Assembly: GCA_963754065.1 (NCBI GenBank)
Contig: CAVWFH010000001.1
Location: forward strand, 40,125 to 104,124
Origin: JALORV01 sp963754065
Lineage (GTDB): Bacteria; Pseudomonadota; Gammaproteobacteria; Burkholderiales; Burkholderiaceae_F
Length of the DNA stretch: 64,000 bases
Reading direction: 5' to 3'
Part shown: in pieces, positions 1 to 10,042 of the stretch
Numbering within the stretch: the stretch's first letter is position 1
Layout of the letters: each line of letters opens with the position of its first letter
Position numbers and translations under genes: made by a program
Notes under the pieces: generated by a model
Seen by the model: only the letters and a program-made list of their open reading frames with translations
The model's database searches: none
Told to the model about the DNA's origin: nothing

Positions 1-1
1 C

Positions 2-1270
2 CGCGACGACGGCTGCACGACCGAGATCCTCGAGGGCGGGCGGGTGAAGGAAACGCACGACGGCGATCCGCTTGCCGTGATCGGACAGTTCGCTGCGCAG
101 TTCAAGGTGGCGCTGCGGCCGGGATTGCCGCGCTTCGCGGGCGGACTGGCCGGCTACTTCGGCTACGACACCGTGCGCGTGATTGAAAAGAAGCTCGCAC
201 GCACCAAGCCCGACGACCTCGGCGTGCCCGACATCCTGCTGTTGCTGGCCGAGGAAGTGGCGGTCATCGACAACCTGGCAGGCCGCATCTACCTGATCGT
301 CTACGCGGATCCGCGCCAGCCCGAGGCGCACGCACGGGCGCGCCAGCGGCTGCGTGAACTGAAGACGCGCCTGGCGCGGCCGATCGAACCGCCGCATGCG
401 CGCGCCAGCGTGCGCCGCGAGGAGTATCGCGAGTTCGCCAAGAGCGACTACCTCGCGGCGGTCGCGCGCGCCAAGGAGTACATCGCTGCCGGCGACGTCA
501 TGCAGGTGCAGATCGGCCAGCGCATCCGCAAGCCGTTCGCCGACTCGCCGCTGTCGCTGTACCGCGCGCTGCGGACGCTGAATCCGTCGCCGTACATGTA
601 CTTCTACAACTTCGGCGACTTCCATGTCGTCGGCGCGTCGCCGGAGATCCTGGTGCGCAGCGAGGACCGCGAGGGCAAGCGCATGGTCGCGATCCGCCCG
701 ATCGCTGGCACCCGGCCGCGTGGCTCCACGCCGGAACAGGATGCGATCCTCGCGGCCGAGCTGGCGGCCGATCCGAAGGAACGTGCCGAGCACCTGATGC
801 TGATCGATCTGGCGCGCAATGACATCGGTCGCATCGCCGAGACCGGCAGCATCAAGGTGACGGAACAGTACGTGATCGAAAAATACTCGCACGTGCAGCA
901 CCTGGTGAGCCACGTCGAGGGTGTGCTCAAACCCGGCCTGACGAACCTCGACGTACTGCGTGCGACATTTCCAGCCGGCACCCTGTCGGGTGCGCCCAAG
1001 GTGCGCGCGATGGAGATCATCGACGAGCTCGAGCCGGTCAAGCGCGGGATCTACGGTGGTGCCGCCGGCTATCTGTCGTTCAATGGCGACATGGACCTCG
1101 CGATCGTCATCCGCACCGGTGTCGTGAAGGGCAACGTCCTGTACGCGCAGGCAGCGGCCGGCATCGTCGCCGACTCCGTCCCCGAGAGTGAATGGAAAGA
1201 GACGGAAGTCAAGGCGCGCGCCGTGCTGCGCGCCGCCGAGCAGGTCGAAGACGGCTTCGACGCGGAGTAG
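2..1270 (+). CDS. trpE: Anthranilate synthase component I (5' truncated by window edge)
   Basis: This is the chorismate-using aminase subunit of anthranilate synthase, the first step of tryptophan synthesis. The frame is open from base 2, so the N-terminus lies outside the window; 422 residues are visible. Chorismate-binding family motifs are clear: LNPSPYMYFY, DPKERAEHLMLIDLARND, FPAGTLSGAPKVRAMEIIDE and GIYGGAAGYLSFNGDMD. The glutaminase subunit gene trpG starts 5 bp after the stop, so the two are co-translated partners. Any trp leader or attenuator would lie upstream of the window. The family assignment is secure. Confidence 0.97.
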   Translation, partial: RDDGCTTEILEGGRVKETHDGDPLAVIGQFAAQFKVALRPGLPRFAGGLAGYFGYDTVRVIEKKLARTKPDDLGVPDILLLLAEEVAVIDNLAGRIYLIVYADPRQPEAHARARQRLRELKTRLARPIEPPHARASVRREEYREFAKSDYLAAVARAKEYIAAGDVMQVQIGQRIRKPFADSPLSLYRALRTLNPSPYMYFYNFGDFHVVGASPEILVRSEDREGKRMVAIRPIAGTRPRGSTPEQDAILAAELAADPKERAEHLMLIDLARNDIGRIAETGSIKVTEQYVIEKYSHVQHLVSHVEGVLKPGLTNLDVLRATFPAGTLSGAPKVRAMEIIDELEPVKRGIYGGAAGYLSFNGDMDLAIVIRTGVVKGNVLYAQAAAGIVADSVPESEWKETEVKARAVLRAAEQVEDGFDAE

Positions 1271-1274
1271 CGCC

Positions 1275-1856
<582 letters not shown>

Positions 1857-1858
1857 AC

Positions 1859-2891
1859 ATGCCGATTTCCCCGAGCGAAGCGCTGGTCCGGTGCATCGAG
1901 CACCGCGAAATCTTCCAGGACGAAATGCTGTCGCTATGGCGGCGGCTTGATGAGCGGCGAACTCACTCCGGTGCAGATCGCAGCGTTGACGATGGGACTG
2001 CGCGTCAAGAAGGAGACCATCGGTGAGATCGCCGCGGCGGCGCAGATCATGCGCGAGTTCGCGACGAAGGTGGAGCCCGCGGACCGCTCCAACCTCGTGG
2101 ACCTGTGCGGCACGGGCGGGGACGCAGCGCATACGTTCAACATCTCGACGGCGGCGATGTTCGTCGCCGCGGCGGCCGGCGCGCGCGTGGCCAAGCACGG
2201 CGGGCGCAGTGTGTCGTCCGGATCGGGCAGCGCCGACGTGCTGGAGTCGCTCGGTGCAAGCATCGTGCTGACGCCCGCCGCGGTGGCAAGCTGCATCGCG
2301 GAGACCGGCATCGGCTTCATGTTCGCGCCCAGCCATCATGCCGCGATGAAGCATGCTGCGCCGGTGCGCAAGGAACTCGGTGTACGCACGATCTTCAACA
2401 TCCTCGGGCCGCTGACGAATCCCGCCGGCGCGCCGAACCAGGTGATGGGCGTGTTCCACCCGGACCTGGTCGGCATTCAGGTGCGCGTGCTGCAACAACT
2501 CGGCTCGAACCATGTGCTGGTCGTACATGGCAAGGACGGCATGGACGAGGTGTCGCTCGGCGCAGCGACGCTGGTCGGTGAACTGAAGGACGGTGAAGTT
2601 CGCGAATACGAGATCCACCCGGAGGACTTCGGCCTGTCGATGGTTTCGAACAGGGGCTTGAAGGTCGGCAGCCCCGACGAGTCGCGCTCGATGGTGCTGG
2701 AGGCGCTCGACGACGTCCCGGGAACGCCGCGCGAGATCGTGATCTTCAACGCCGGTGTCGCGCTGTACGCCGCCAACGTCGCGGACTCGATCGGCGAGGG
2801 CATTGCACAGGCGCGTTCGGCCGTCGCCAGCGGCGCCGCGCGCCGCAAGCTCGACGAGTTCGTCGCAACGACCCGAAAGCTGGCCGCGTGA
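1859..2891 (+). pseudogene. trpD: Anthranilate phosphoribosyltransferase, apparent frameshift near residue 30
   Basis: TrpD transfers phosphoribose from PRPP to anthranilate. The body is canonical: LCGTGGDAAHTFNIS (PRPP loop), KHGGRSVSSGSGSAD, LGPLTNPAGAPNQVMGVF and HGKDGMDEVSL. The conserved N-terminal helices (MPISPSEALVRCIEHREIF, then DEMLSL) are encoded from an ATG at 1859, 2 bp after trpG, but in another frame; the rest continues from about 1947 (MSGELTP). Removing one base around 1946-1949 restores a normal 343-residue protein. A start at the TTG/ATG at 1947-1950 would drop the first helices, which help form the dimer, and has no good ribosome-binding site. It is either a real mutation or an indel error in the assembly; the enzyme is normally needed for prototrophy. 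Confidence 0.9.
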
Positions 2892-3415
2892 GTCTTAGGC
2901 GCGCACGTGGCCCCTTGCGCCGGGTGGTCCGCGCTCGCGTGCGCTGCATCGTCCTGCGCGCGGCAACACGGCGCGACGTCGCCGGCGTGGCCGCGCTGGG
3001 CGCCTCGGCGGCGGAAACCGAGCACGGACTGATCCCGGACGTTGCGTCGCGCAGGCACGACGTGCGCGGGGCGCGCCGCTACTGGCGGCGGGCCATCGCC
3101 AGTCCGCGCACGCGCCTTTTCGTCGCAGTCCGCGGGGTCGAACTGCTGGGTTCGATAGGCGTCGACCTGATCGTCTCGCGGCATCGGTTGGCACACGTGC
3201 GTCGTCGTGTTTATCTGCACTCGCTCTACGTTCTGCCGTCGGCGCGTCGCCTCGGCCTGGCCCGGCAGCTGACGCGCCTGGCGCTCGACTGGGCACGCGG
3301 TCGGGGTGCGACGCAGGCCCGGCTGGAGATGGCGGCTCCCAACCGTTCCGCGCGTCGTCTGTACGAGTCGGTCGGCTTCCGCGCGCGTGAAATGATGTTC
3401 GCGCGACCTTTGTAG
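2888..3415 (+). CDS. GNAT family N-acetyltransferase
   Basis: This 175-residue protein belongs to the GCN5-related acetyltransferases. The acetyl-CoA site is visible as LHSLYVLPSARRLGLARQL (motif A, an R-x-x-G-x-A variant of the usual loop), followed by NRSARRLYESVGF, the typical C-terminal motif B. The first 25 residues are Arg-rich and may be over-extended. The GTG start overlaps the trpD stop by 4 bp (GTGA), so it is probably translationally coupled within the trp operon. The substrate cannot be read from the sequence, and its place between trpD and trpC does not by itself imply a role in tryptophan synthesis. Confidence 0.85.
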   Translation: MSLRRARGPLRRVVRARVRCIVLRAATRRDVAGVAALGASAAETEHGLIPDVASRRHDVRGARRYWRRAIASPRTRLFVAVRGVELLGSIGVDLIVSRHRLAHVRRRVYLHSLYVLPSARRLGLARQLTRLALDWARGRGATQARLEMAAPNRSARRLYESVGFRAREMMFARPL

Positions 3416-3424
3416 CCTTGGCCG

Positions 3425-4213
3425 ATGGACGACATCCTGCAACGCATCCTGGCAACCAAGCACGACGAGGTGCGGCTTGCGCGCGCGCGCGTGCCGCTTG
3501 CACGGCTGCGCGAACGTGCGCACGACGCGTCGCCGGCACGCGACTTCACGGCAGCGCTGGTGGCCGCGCTACGCGCCGGGCGCAGCGCCGTGATCGCCGA
3601 AGTGAAGAAGGCTTCGCCGTCGAAGGGCGTGCTGCGCGCCGACTTCGACCCGGCGGCCATCGGCGCGAGCTATGCCCGGCACGGCGCGGCCTGCCTGAGC
3701 GTTCTCACCGACGTGCAGTACTTCCAGGGTGCGCCCGAATACCTGGAGCAGGCGCGCCGCGCCAGCGGCCTGCCGGTGCTGCGCAAGGACTTTTTTATCG
3801 ACGAGTACCAGATCGTCGAGGCGCGCAGCTGGGGCGCCGACGCAATCCTGCTGATCGTTTCAGCGCTGGATCGGGCGCGTCTGCATGCGCTCGAGGCGGC
3901 CGCGCATGAACTCGGCATGGCCGTGCTGGTCGAGGTCCACGATGCCGACGAACTCGAACTCGCTCTGGACCTGAAGACTCCGCTGATCGGGATCAACAAC
4001 CGCAACCTGCGCACGTTCGAAACGCGCCTCGAGACCACGCTCGATCTGCTGCCGAGCATCGGGCCGGAGCGCATCGTCATCACGGAAAGCGGGATACTGG
4101 CGCCGGCCGATGTGAAGCGAATGCGCGCGGCCGGTGTCAATGCGTTCCTCGTAGGCGAGGCCTTCATGCGCGCCACCGACCCGGGCGCTGAGCTCGCACG
4201 GCTCTTCGGGTGA
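3425..4213 (+). CDS. trpC: Indole-3-glycerol phosphate synthase
   Basis: This (beta/alpha)8-barrel enzyme closes the indole ring from carboxyphenylamino-deoxyribulose phosphate. At 262 residues it has the usual length of a monofunctional TrpC. Motifs seen are AEVKKASPSKGVLRADFDP (catalytic Lys and Ser-Pro-Ser region), LRKDFFIDEYQI, GINNRNLRTF, ITESGI and FLVGEAFMR (phosphate-binding end of the barrel). It starts 9 bp after the GNAT gene and overlaps ung by 4 bp. No fused TrpF is present, so phosphoribosylanthranilate isomerase must be encoded elsewhere. Confidence 0.97.
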   Translation: MDDILQRILATKHDEVRLARARVPLARLRERAHDASPARDFTAALVAALRAGRSAVIAEVKKASPSKGVLRADFDPAAIGASYARHGAACLSVLTDVQYFQGAPEYLEQARRASGLPVLRKDFFIDEYQIVEARSWGADAILLIVSALDRARLHALEAAAHELGMAVLVEVHDADELELALDLKTPLIGINNRNLRTFETRLETTLDLLPSIGPERIVITESGILAPADVKRMRAAGVNAFLVGEAFMRATDPGAELARLFG

Positions 4214-4902
4214 TCGACACGGTGGCGGTAGCGCCGAGCTGGCGGGCGCCGGTCGACGGCTTCTTCGCGGGCGAACACGGAAAGACACTGCTCGACTTTC
4301 TCGCGCAGCGTGAGGCCGCAGGTGCCCGGATCTATCCGCCCGAACCGCTACGCGCGCTTGCACTGACACCGCTCACTGAGACCCGCGTCATCATCCTCGG
4401 GCAGGATCCGTACCATGGGCCGGGACAGGCGCATGGACTCGCGTTTTCCGTGCCCGATGGCGTGCGGCCGCCGCCGAGCCTGCGCAATGTCTTTCTCGAA
4501 CTGCGTACCGATCTCGGCTGCCAAACGCCCGGCTCCGGCAATCTCGAACGCTGGGCGCGGCAGGGAGTGCTGTTGCTGAATACAGTGCTCACTGTCGAAG
4601 AGGGCCTGCCGGGCCGTCACGCCGGCAGGGGCTGGGAGCAGTTGACGGATGCGCTCATCGCTGCGGCGGCGCACGACACGGCACCCAAGGCCTTTCTGCT
4701 GTGGGGGGCACAGGCCCAGGCGAAACACCGTTTGATTGACGCGGCAGGCAGAGGCCACCATTTGATACTCGAAGCCAACCACCCTTCGCCGCTTTCGGCC
4801 CGGCGCCCGCCGGTGCCGTTTCTCGGGTCCCGGCATTTCTCCCGGGCCAATGCCTTTCTGGCCGAGCACGGCCGAGGGGCTGTGGACTGGTCTCGGGCCT
4901 AG
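4210..4902 (+). CDS. ung: Uracil-DNA glycosylase, family 1
   Basis: Ung removes uracil from DNA at the start of base-excision repair. The 230-residue protein has the water-activating loop GQDPYHG with catalytic Asp66 and the minor-groove/His loop HPSPLSA near residue 190; LLNTVLTVEEG matches the central family segment. The GTG start overlaps the trpC stop (GTGA). This suggests transcription from the trp operon, although the function is unrelated to tryptophan. Confidence 0.96.
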   Translation: MIDTVAVAPSWRAPVDGFFAGEHGKTLLDFLAQREAAGARIYPPEPLRALALTPLTETRVIILGQDPYHGPGQAHGLAFSVPDGVRPPPSLRNVFLELRTDLGCQTPGSGNLERWARQGVLLLNTVLTVEEGLPGRHAGRGWEQLTDALIAAAAHDTAPKAFLLWGAQAQAKHRLIDAAGRGHHLILEANHPSPLSARRPPVPFLGSRHFSRANAFLAEHGRGAVDWSRA

Positions 4903-5205
4903 GACCTTTTCACGCCGCTGCTGTGCGTGTCGCGCTTCAGCGTGTTGCGACTTAGCAGCTCGTCGTTCGGCGCGACATAGAAAACCTTGCGGTGATCTAC
5001 CGCCCGTGAGCCCGCCATGTATCGGGCTGCGTTCGGGCTGGCCCGGGACACCACTTCACAGCGGTCCCTGCTGCGGGGCCAGCGCCATGAGACCTGAAAT
5101 TTGTACACCCTTGTTTGACGAAGGGACAAACATCGGCGGATCGGGCACCTACCTTGGTTCAAGCGGCAGAAGAAAAAGAACCAGCGATCGTCCTTGGAGG
5201 ACCCA
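4903..5205 (+). other. Intergenic region upstream of the cytolysin-like gene, with a dyad
   Basis: This 303-bp gap separates ung from the cytolysin-like lipoprotein gene. The only structure I see is an interrupted inverted repeat at 5100-5130: TTTGT-aca-CCCTT, an 8-bp loop, then AAGGG-ACAAA. It could be an operator or a hairpin. A 39-codon minus-strand frame ending at 4899 is open but has no ribosome-binding site. GGAGG at 5196-5200 is the ribosome-binding site of the downstream gene. Confidence 0.35.
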
Positions 5206-7255
5206 ATGAGTGCGTACTCGTATCTCCGATTAGCGTCTGGCGTGATGTTGGCTGCACTAGTCGTTTCCTGCGGCGGCAGCGATGATGCTGCGCCGATCGT
5301 TCCGGCAAGCGTTCCAGCAAACGTGCCAACGACCACCCCCGAGCAGAGCCCCAGCGCCTACCTGCAGGCCTTGCCGAAGTGGGAACAGTTCAGTCCGCCG
5401 GTGACAGGCGCCTCTCAGACCAAGGTCGGTGAAACGGCTGAGAGCAAGGAGACCATCGACAACGTGCCCGTCATCGACCCGACGACCAAAGGGATCATCG
5501 GCTATCGCACGGAGGATTACACCTGCGCAAGCACATCCTTCAACATGAAGGACACGCCCGAAAAGATCGCGATGTTCAGTCCGGACCGAGAGATACTCTG
5601 GCCGGGCGCGCTGATCCAGGGCAAGAAGCCACCGCGACGGCATCGGTTCGCTCTTGCCGCTGGTGATCAACGAACGCACACCCATCAAGGTGTCGATTCC
5701 CTCCCTTGCCACGGCGGACAACTACCGTGTCGTCGACACACCCGACCAGGCCGACGTCAACCAGGCGATTGGTTCGATGGTGTCGAACGCCACGACCGCC
5801 AACCTTGTCACGCCCAGCACGATCCAGTTCCTCATGGAGGACTACGACTCGGAGGAGTCGTTCGCCCTCAAGGCCAGCATGTCGGGAAAATACCTCGGCT
5901 TCCGTGCCAGCGCTTCGGCAGCCGTCAGTCGCAGTGCCAACGAGCGCACCGTGATGGTCTATTTCTACGAGAAGATGTTCGAGGTGGTGGTCGAACCGCC
6001 GCAGACGCCGGGCTCGTTCTTCAGCAACGCGTTCACGCGCGAGAAACTGGATGAGCAGGTCACCATGGGGCGTGTCGGCCCCGACAATCCGCCCGTCTAT
6101 CTGTCCAATGTGGTCTATGGACGAATGATGGCCTTCACGTTCACATCGACGGCGTCGGCCAGTGAGATCCGGGCCGCGCTGAACGCGTCCTACAAGGGCA
6201 TTTTCAGTGCCAGCTTCAAGGTGGACACCGAACACGAGAAGATCCTCAATACCGCCAAGATCACCGTGACGTCCCTGGGAGGCAGTGCCAAGGCATCGGT
6301 CGCGATGATCGCCTCCGGTGACTGGCGCGACTATTTCAAGGCCGACGCACCGTTGACAACCGCCTATCCGATCTCCTACACCTTCCGCAACCTAGGCGAT
6401 GGATCCATCGCCAGTGTCGCGGAATCCACTGAATACACGATCAAGGAGTGCACGCTCGACACCACGGCCTTCACGGGATTCGTGCTGGACAGCTTCGAGG
6501 CGGACGTCGGCGGCTGGGGAGTGCAGAACCCGCCGCTCGCGCTGAGTTGGGGCCAGCCCACGACGCCGCAGAGCATTTTCTACGGATACATCCACGCCAA
6601 GCACACGAACGAGCTGATCAATACAAACTTCCTTTATGACGTCGGCTATGTCGCCGCGCCAGCTCACTTCGAAGGAGCGAAGAGCGATTTTTATCGAGGC
6701 GAACTGACGTTCTGGTTCAAGCCCGAGGAGAACCTGATCAACCGGTCGGCTGGCACCTACTGCTATCGCCCCATCCCGTTCCTGCCCCCGATCTGCTGGC
6801 CGGGACTGGTCGTGACCAGTGTGCCGCTCGACAGCGACTTCAAGGTTACGACCGATGACCAGGTCACCACATTTGACCAGGTGGTGCTGCGCGGGGGCAC
6901 GCCGCCGTTTGCGGTGCTGACACTGACCTACAACCCGAAGGATGTGCAGGTTCCGCGTGAATGGAAAAAACACGTGTTCGCACTGACCAACGACAAAACC
7001 AGGAGCGCCTGCGATCCCACGGTCTCGAGTCGCGGCTGCTGGATGGTCGAGGATGAAGTGGCGAGCGAAGAGCAGATTCGTTACGTGCTCTCCAACGTGA
7101 CGGACCTTCGCATCCGCGCCAGCTATCCCGTGCAGCGCCGCCTGTGCGCCGACCAGCCGCTGCCCGCTGACCTGGCCAACTGCGTTGCGTGGCTGGACGC
7201 TCCCTACGGCTATGTCGGTGGTTACATCGACGAGGTCAAGCTGAGTCTCAACTAG
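5206..7255 (+). pseudogene. Cholesterol-dependent-cytolysin-like lipoprotein with laminin-B-like C-terminus; one frameshift
   Basis: About 682 residues after removing one extra base near 5623-5628 (GKK... becomes GKSHRDGIGSLL). A lipoprotein signal ends in VVSC (Cys22), preceded by GGAGG 5 bp before the ATG. Thiol-activated cytolysin landmarks follow in order: EILWPGALIQGK (YPGAL motif), INERTPIKVSI, PPVYLSNVVYGR then SEIRAALNASYKG, VTSLGGSAKAS, and AYPISYTFRN with STEY. These cover domains 1-3, the oligomerising and membrane-spanning core. The domain 4 undecapeptide (ECTGLAWEWWR in known toxins) is absent. Instead, residues from about 425 (SFEADVGGWGV, LSWGQP, FYRGELTFWF, NVTDLRIRASYPV, GGYIDEVKL) resemble a laminin IV type A (laminin B) domain. 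It would act outside the cell or on the outer membrane; receptor and target are unknown. Family assignment is by motif memory, not by a search. Confidence 0.78.
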
Positions 7256-7290
7256 ATCTCATCCGCCGTATCGGCAGAAGACAATGCATG

Positions 7291-7320
7291 CGGGGCCGCG
7301 ACCAGAGGGTTGCGGCCCCG
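7291..7320. terminator. Candidate bidirectional terminator hairpin
   Basis: CGGGGCCGC at 7291-7299 pairs with GCGGCCCCG at 7312-7320, with a 12-nt loop in which CC/GG could extend the stem. It lies between the convergent cytolysin-like gene and M61 peptidase gene. There is no clear T-tract, so intrinsic termination is uncertain. The rest of 7256-7443 shows nothing. Confidence 0.45.
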
Positions 7321-7443
7321 CCCTGCGGCTGGCCGGTTGCCGTGGCGCGGATGCGTTTTTGTAAAGGTCGACTCCGCGCGATGGCCGGGACTCGCGCATC
7401 CGATGCACTTGCCGCCTTTGTCCTGAATCCCTGTTGCGTCAGG

Positions 7444-9231
7444 CTAGGCGCCGATCCACTGGCGTCGCAGCGTCGCGGCGCGCCGCGATGATTTCGGATC
7501 GGGCTTGAGCAGAAACTTCGGAGGCGGCTGCGTTGCCAGGCGCAGCGTGAAGGACATCAGCTCGTCGCGCCGGAATGCGTGCAGTTCGATCGCATCGCCG
7601 GGTTGATAGCGTGCAAGCCGTCTGTCGAGGTTTTCGGCGGACACGCGCAATCCGTCGAGCGCGATCAGAACGTCGCCGCCGGAAAGGCCGGCCGTCTGGG
7701 CCGGCGTGCCATCGTAGACATGGGTGATCTTCGCTTCACCGCTCGCGGCGACGGTGCAGCCGAGCATTGCGAAGTGCGGTTTGTCGAGGGCCGGGCGACG
7801 CTCGAAGGCGATGCCGAACGGCGCCAGTAAGTGTCCGAAGTCCGGGTCGCGCGTGCCTTCGGTCCACTCCTGCAGCACGCGCGCGAGATTCAGTCCGGTC
7901 GCCTCTTCCATGGCGGCGAGCACGCCGTCTTCGTCCACGCCGCCGTAGTCGGCACCCGCGTCCTTGTAGTGCCTCCATAGCAGACGCATCACGTCGTCCA
8001 GCGACTTGCGGCCCTGCGTTTCGCTGCGGATCGTGAGGTCAAGTGCGAGTGCGACCAGTGAACCCTTCTGGTAGTAGCTCACGACGCTGTTGGGGGCGTT
8101 CTCGTCCTGGCGGTAATACTTGATCCAGGCGTCGAACGAACTCTCGGCCACGCTTTGTTTCAGGCGGCTCGTCCGTTGCAACACGGCGGTCATCGTCGCG
8201 GCCAGGGTCTCGAGGTACTGCGCCTCTGTCAGCAGTCCGGCGCGAGCCAGCATCAGGTCGTCGTAGTACGAAGTGAATCCTTCGAACGCCCACAGCAGCC
8301 GCGTGTAATTTTCCTGTGTCAGGTCGTACGGAACCAATGCGGCCGGACGGATGCGCTTGACGTTCCAGCTGTGAAAGTACTCATGGCTCGCCAGGCCGAG
8401 GAAATTGCGGTAGCCCTCGGTTGCGTCCTTCAATCCCACGAACGGCAGGTCGTCGCGCTTGCAGATGAGTGCCGTCGAGTTGCGGTGCTCCAGCCCGCCG
8501 TACCCGTCGCCGACGGCCAGCGTCATGAAGGTGTAGCGCGCAAAGGGGGCCTTGCGGGTGCGCGGCTCGAACAGGCGGATCTGCGCTTCGCAGACGCGCG
8601 CGAGGTCGGACGTCAGTCGCTTCATGTCGAGCCGTGGCACACGGCCCGTGACCGCCACCTCGTGCGGAACGCCGAGCACGTCGAAACGCGCCAGCTCGAA
8701 CTCGCCCAGTTCGACCGGGCAGTCGATCAGCTCGTCGTAGCTCGACGCCTGATAGGTGCCAAAGCCGTGTCGACGGGTTGCACGCGCGGGCGCCAACCCG
8801 GTGGCGACCTTCCAGCCCGCATAGCGCTCGCCCGCCGGTGGCAGGATGTCGACCGTGCAGGGGGCATGTTCATGGCCGATCGGCAGCAGGAACACACTGG
8901 TGCCATTGAAGAAGCCGTGCGTCTCGTCGAGGTGCGCTGCCCGCACCGACAGGTCCCACGCGTAGATTTCGCAGGCGACTTCGAGCGCACCCTTCACGGG
9001 GGCCGCGCGCCACGTGTGCTTGTCCAGCTTGTCGATCGGAACCTTGCGACTGCCTGCGAGAGCGCTGATGCGCACGATGTGGCGCGAGAATTCCCGGATC
9101 ATGTAGCTGCCGGGAATCCAGGCCGGCAGCATGAAAAGTTGCCCCTGCGGGTCGGGACGCTCCACGCGGCAGATGACGTGGAACAGGTGGGCGGCCGGAT
9201 CCGCCGGGCGGATCGCGTAATGAATGCTCAT
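7444..9231 (-). CDS. M61 family peptidase (glycyl aminopeptidase-like) with PDZ domain
   Basis: This 595-residue protein has the M61 layout: an N-terminal beta domain (PAWIPGSYMIREFSRH is a family signature), a gluzincin catalytic domain with HEYFHSWNVKRIRP (zinc ligands His283 and His287, catalytic Glu284), and a C-terminal PDZ domain of about 80 residues (GCTVAASGEAKITHV, GGDVLIALDG). M61 enzymes release N-terminal Gly or Ala, and some are cytosolic. No signal peptide is visible. The ATG at 9231 (MSIHYAIRP) was chosen because upstream codons look non-coding. The DUF599 gene lies 58 bp upstream on the same strand. Confidence 0.9.
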   Translation of the reverse strand: MSIHYAIRPADPAAHLFHVICRVERPDPQGQLFMLPAWIPGSYMIREFSRHIVRISALAGSRKVPIDKLDKHTWRAAPVKGALEVACEIYAWDLSVRAAHLDETHGFFNGTSVFLLPIGHEHAPCTVDILPPAGERYAGWKVATGLAPARATRRHGFGTYQASSYDELIDCPVELGEFELARFDVLGVPHEVAVTGRVPRLDMKRLTSDLARVCEAQIRLFEPRTRKAPFARYTFMTLAVGDGYGGLEHRNSTALICKRDDLPFVGLKDATEGYRNFLGLASHEYFHSWNVKRIRPAALVPYDLTQENYTRLLWAFEGFTSYYDDLMLARAGLLTEAQYLETLAATMTAVLQRTSRLKQSVAESSFDAWIKYYRQDENAPNSVVSYYQKGSLVALALDLTIRSETQGRKSLDDVMRLLWRHYKDAGADYGGVDEDGVLAAMEEATGLNLARVLQEWTEGTRDPDFGHLLAPFGIAFERRPALDKPHFAMLGCTVAASGEAKITHVYDGTPAQTAGLSGGDVLIALDGLRVSAENLDRRLARYQPGDAIELHAFRRDELMSFTLRLATQPPPKFLLKPDPKSSRRAATLRRQWIGA

Positions 9232-9289
9232 GGAAGGATGCTTGGGGTGACGGACGAGTGTAGACGGCCGTTCCGGCCAGCCGGGCAAG

Positions 9290-9994
9290 CTAGTGGCGCA
9301 GCACGTCCAGCACTTCGGAGCGGAACTCGCGCTGATACAGCAGGTAGAGGATGCCGGCGGTGCCGACGGCGAAGGCGAGCGGCGAGAAGAACCACAGGAT
9401 GACGGCGAAGGCCATGTAGTACGCCCGCAGGCCGTCATTGAAGGTCTCGGCGGCCAGTCCGACGACGCGGCCGGCGCGGTCGGCGAATTCCTCGCGCGAC
9501 GCTTCACCGCTTTCGAACACCTTCGGGTCGGGCGCGGAGGCGATCAGCAGCGCGCCGAAGGTGTACTGCCGCATCGACCAGGTAAAGCGAAAAAAGGCGT
9601 AGACAAACACGGCAGCGAGCGCAAAGAGCTTGAGATCGAACACGAATGCGGTCGTGCGTGTTGCGAACGGGATCTCGCGCACGAGCTTCGCCGCCTCTTC
9701 GGTGGCGCCGAGCAGCGCGAACAGTCCGCCGATGATCAGGATGGTGGTCGATGCGAAGAAGGACGGGCTGGTCGACAGGTTTTGCACGACCACGCCGTCG
9801 ATGACGCGGTTCTCGCGCGCGGTGGTCTGCACCATCCACAGCCGGCGGTAGTGGTTGGTCGTCGCCAGCAGTGACCCGCCGGTCGAAGCTCTGCGTCGAG
9901 CAAATGCGGCGTAGGCCCACCAGCCCAGGACGAACCAGGCGAGCGCCAGCCAGTCCGGCAGGCTGATCTGGCGAGCGAGTTCAAGCGGAGTCAT
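9290..9994 (-). CDS. DUF599 family membrane protein
   Basis: This 234-residue protein matches the DUF599 family by overall pattern: an N-terminal membrane segment (DWLALAWFVLGWWAYAAF), a conserved region with MVQTTARENRVIDGVVVQNL, then three more hydrophobic segments (TILIIGGLFALLGA, LFALAAVFVYAFF, AVILWFFSPLAFAVG). The function of the family is unknown. It is transcribed in the same direction as the M61 peptidase gene just downstream. Confidence 0.8.
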   Translation of the reverse strand: MTPLELARQISLPDWLALAWFVLGWWAYAAFARRRASTGGSLLATTNHYRRLWMVQTTARENRVIDGVVVQNLSTSPSFFASTTILIIGGLFALLGATEEAAKLVREIPFATRTTAFVFDLKLFALAAVFVYAFFRFTWSMRQYTFGALLIASAPDPKVFESGEASREEFADRAGRVVGLAAETFNDGLRAYYMAFAVILWFFSPLAFAVGTAGILYLLYQREFRSEVLDVLRH

Positions 9995-10042
9995 CGGTCA
10001 CTGCAATCGGATCTCACAGCATACTGCCGCGCCGGATGCGCT

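Noticed and set aside
1934..1952. Programmed +1 frameshift in trpD
   Set aside because: The CUU-G context is suggestive, but there is no stop codon in the A-site, no upstream Shine-Dalgarno-like stimulator and no precedent for trpD; an indel is simpler.
4899..5018. A 39-codon minus-strand frame after ung
   Set aside because: Codon use is moderately coding-like, but there is no ribosome-binding site and no recognisable similarity.
8155..9402. A 415-codon plus-strand frame opposite the M61 peptidase
   Set aside because: Shadow frame; the minus-strand gene carries the zinc motif and PDZ domain.
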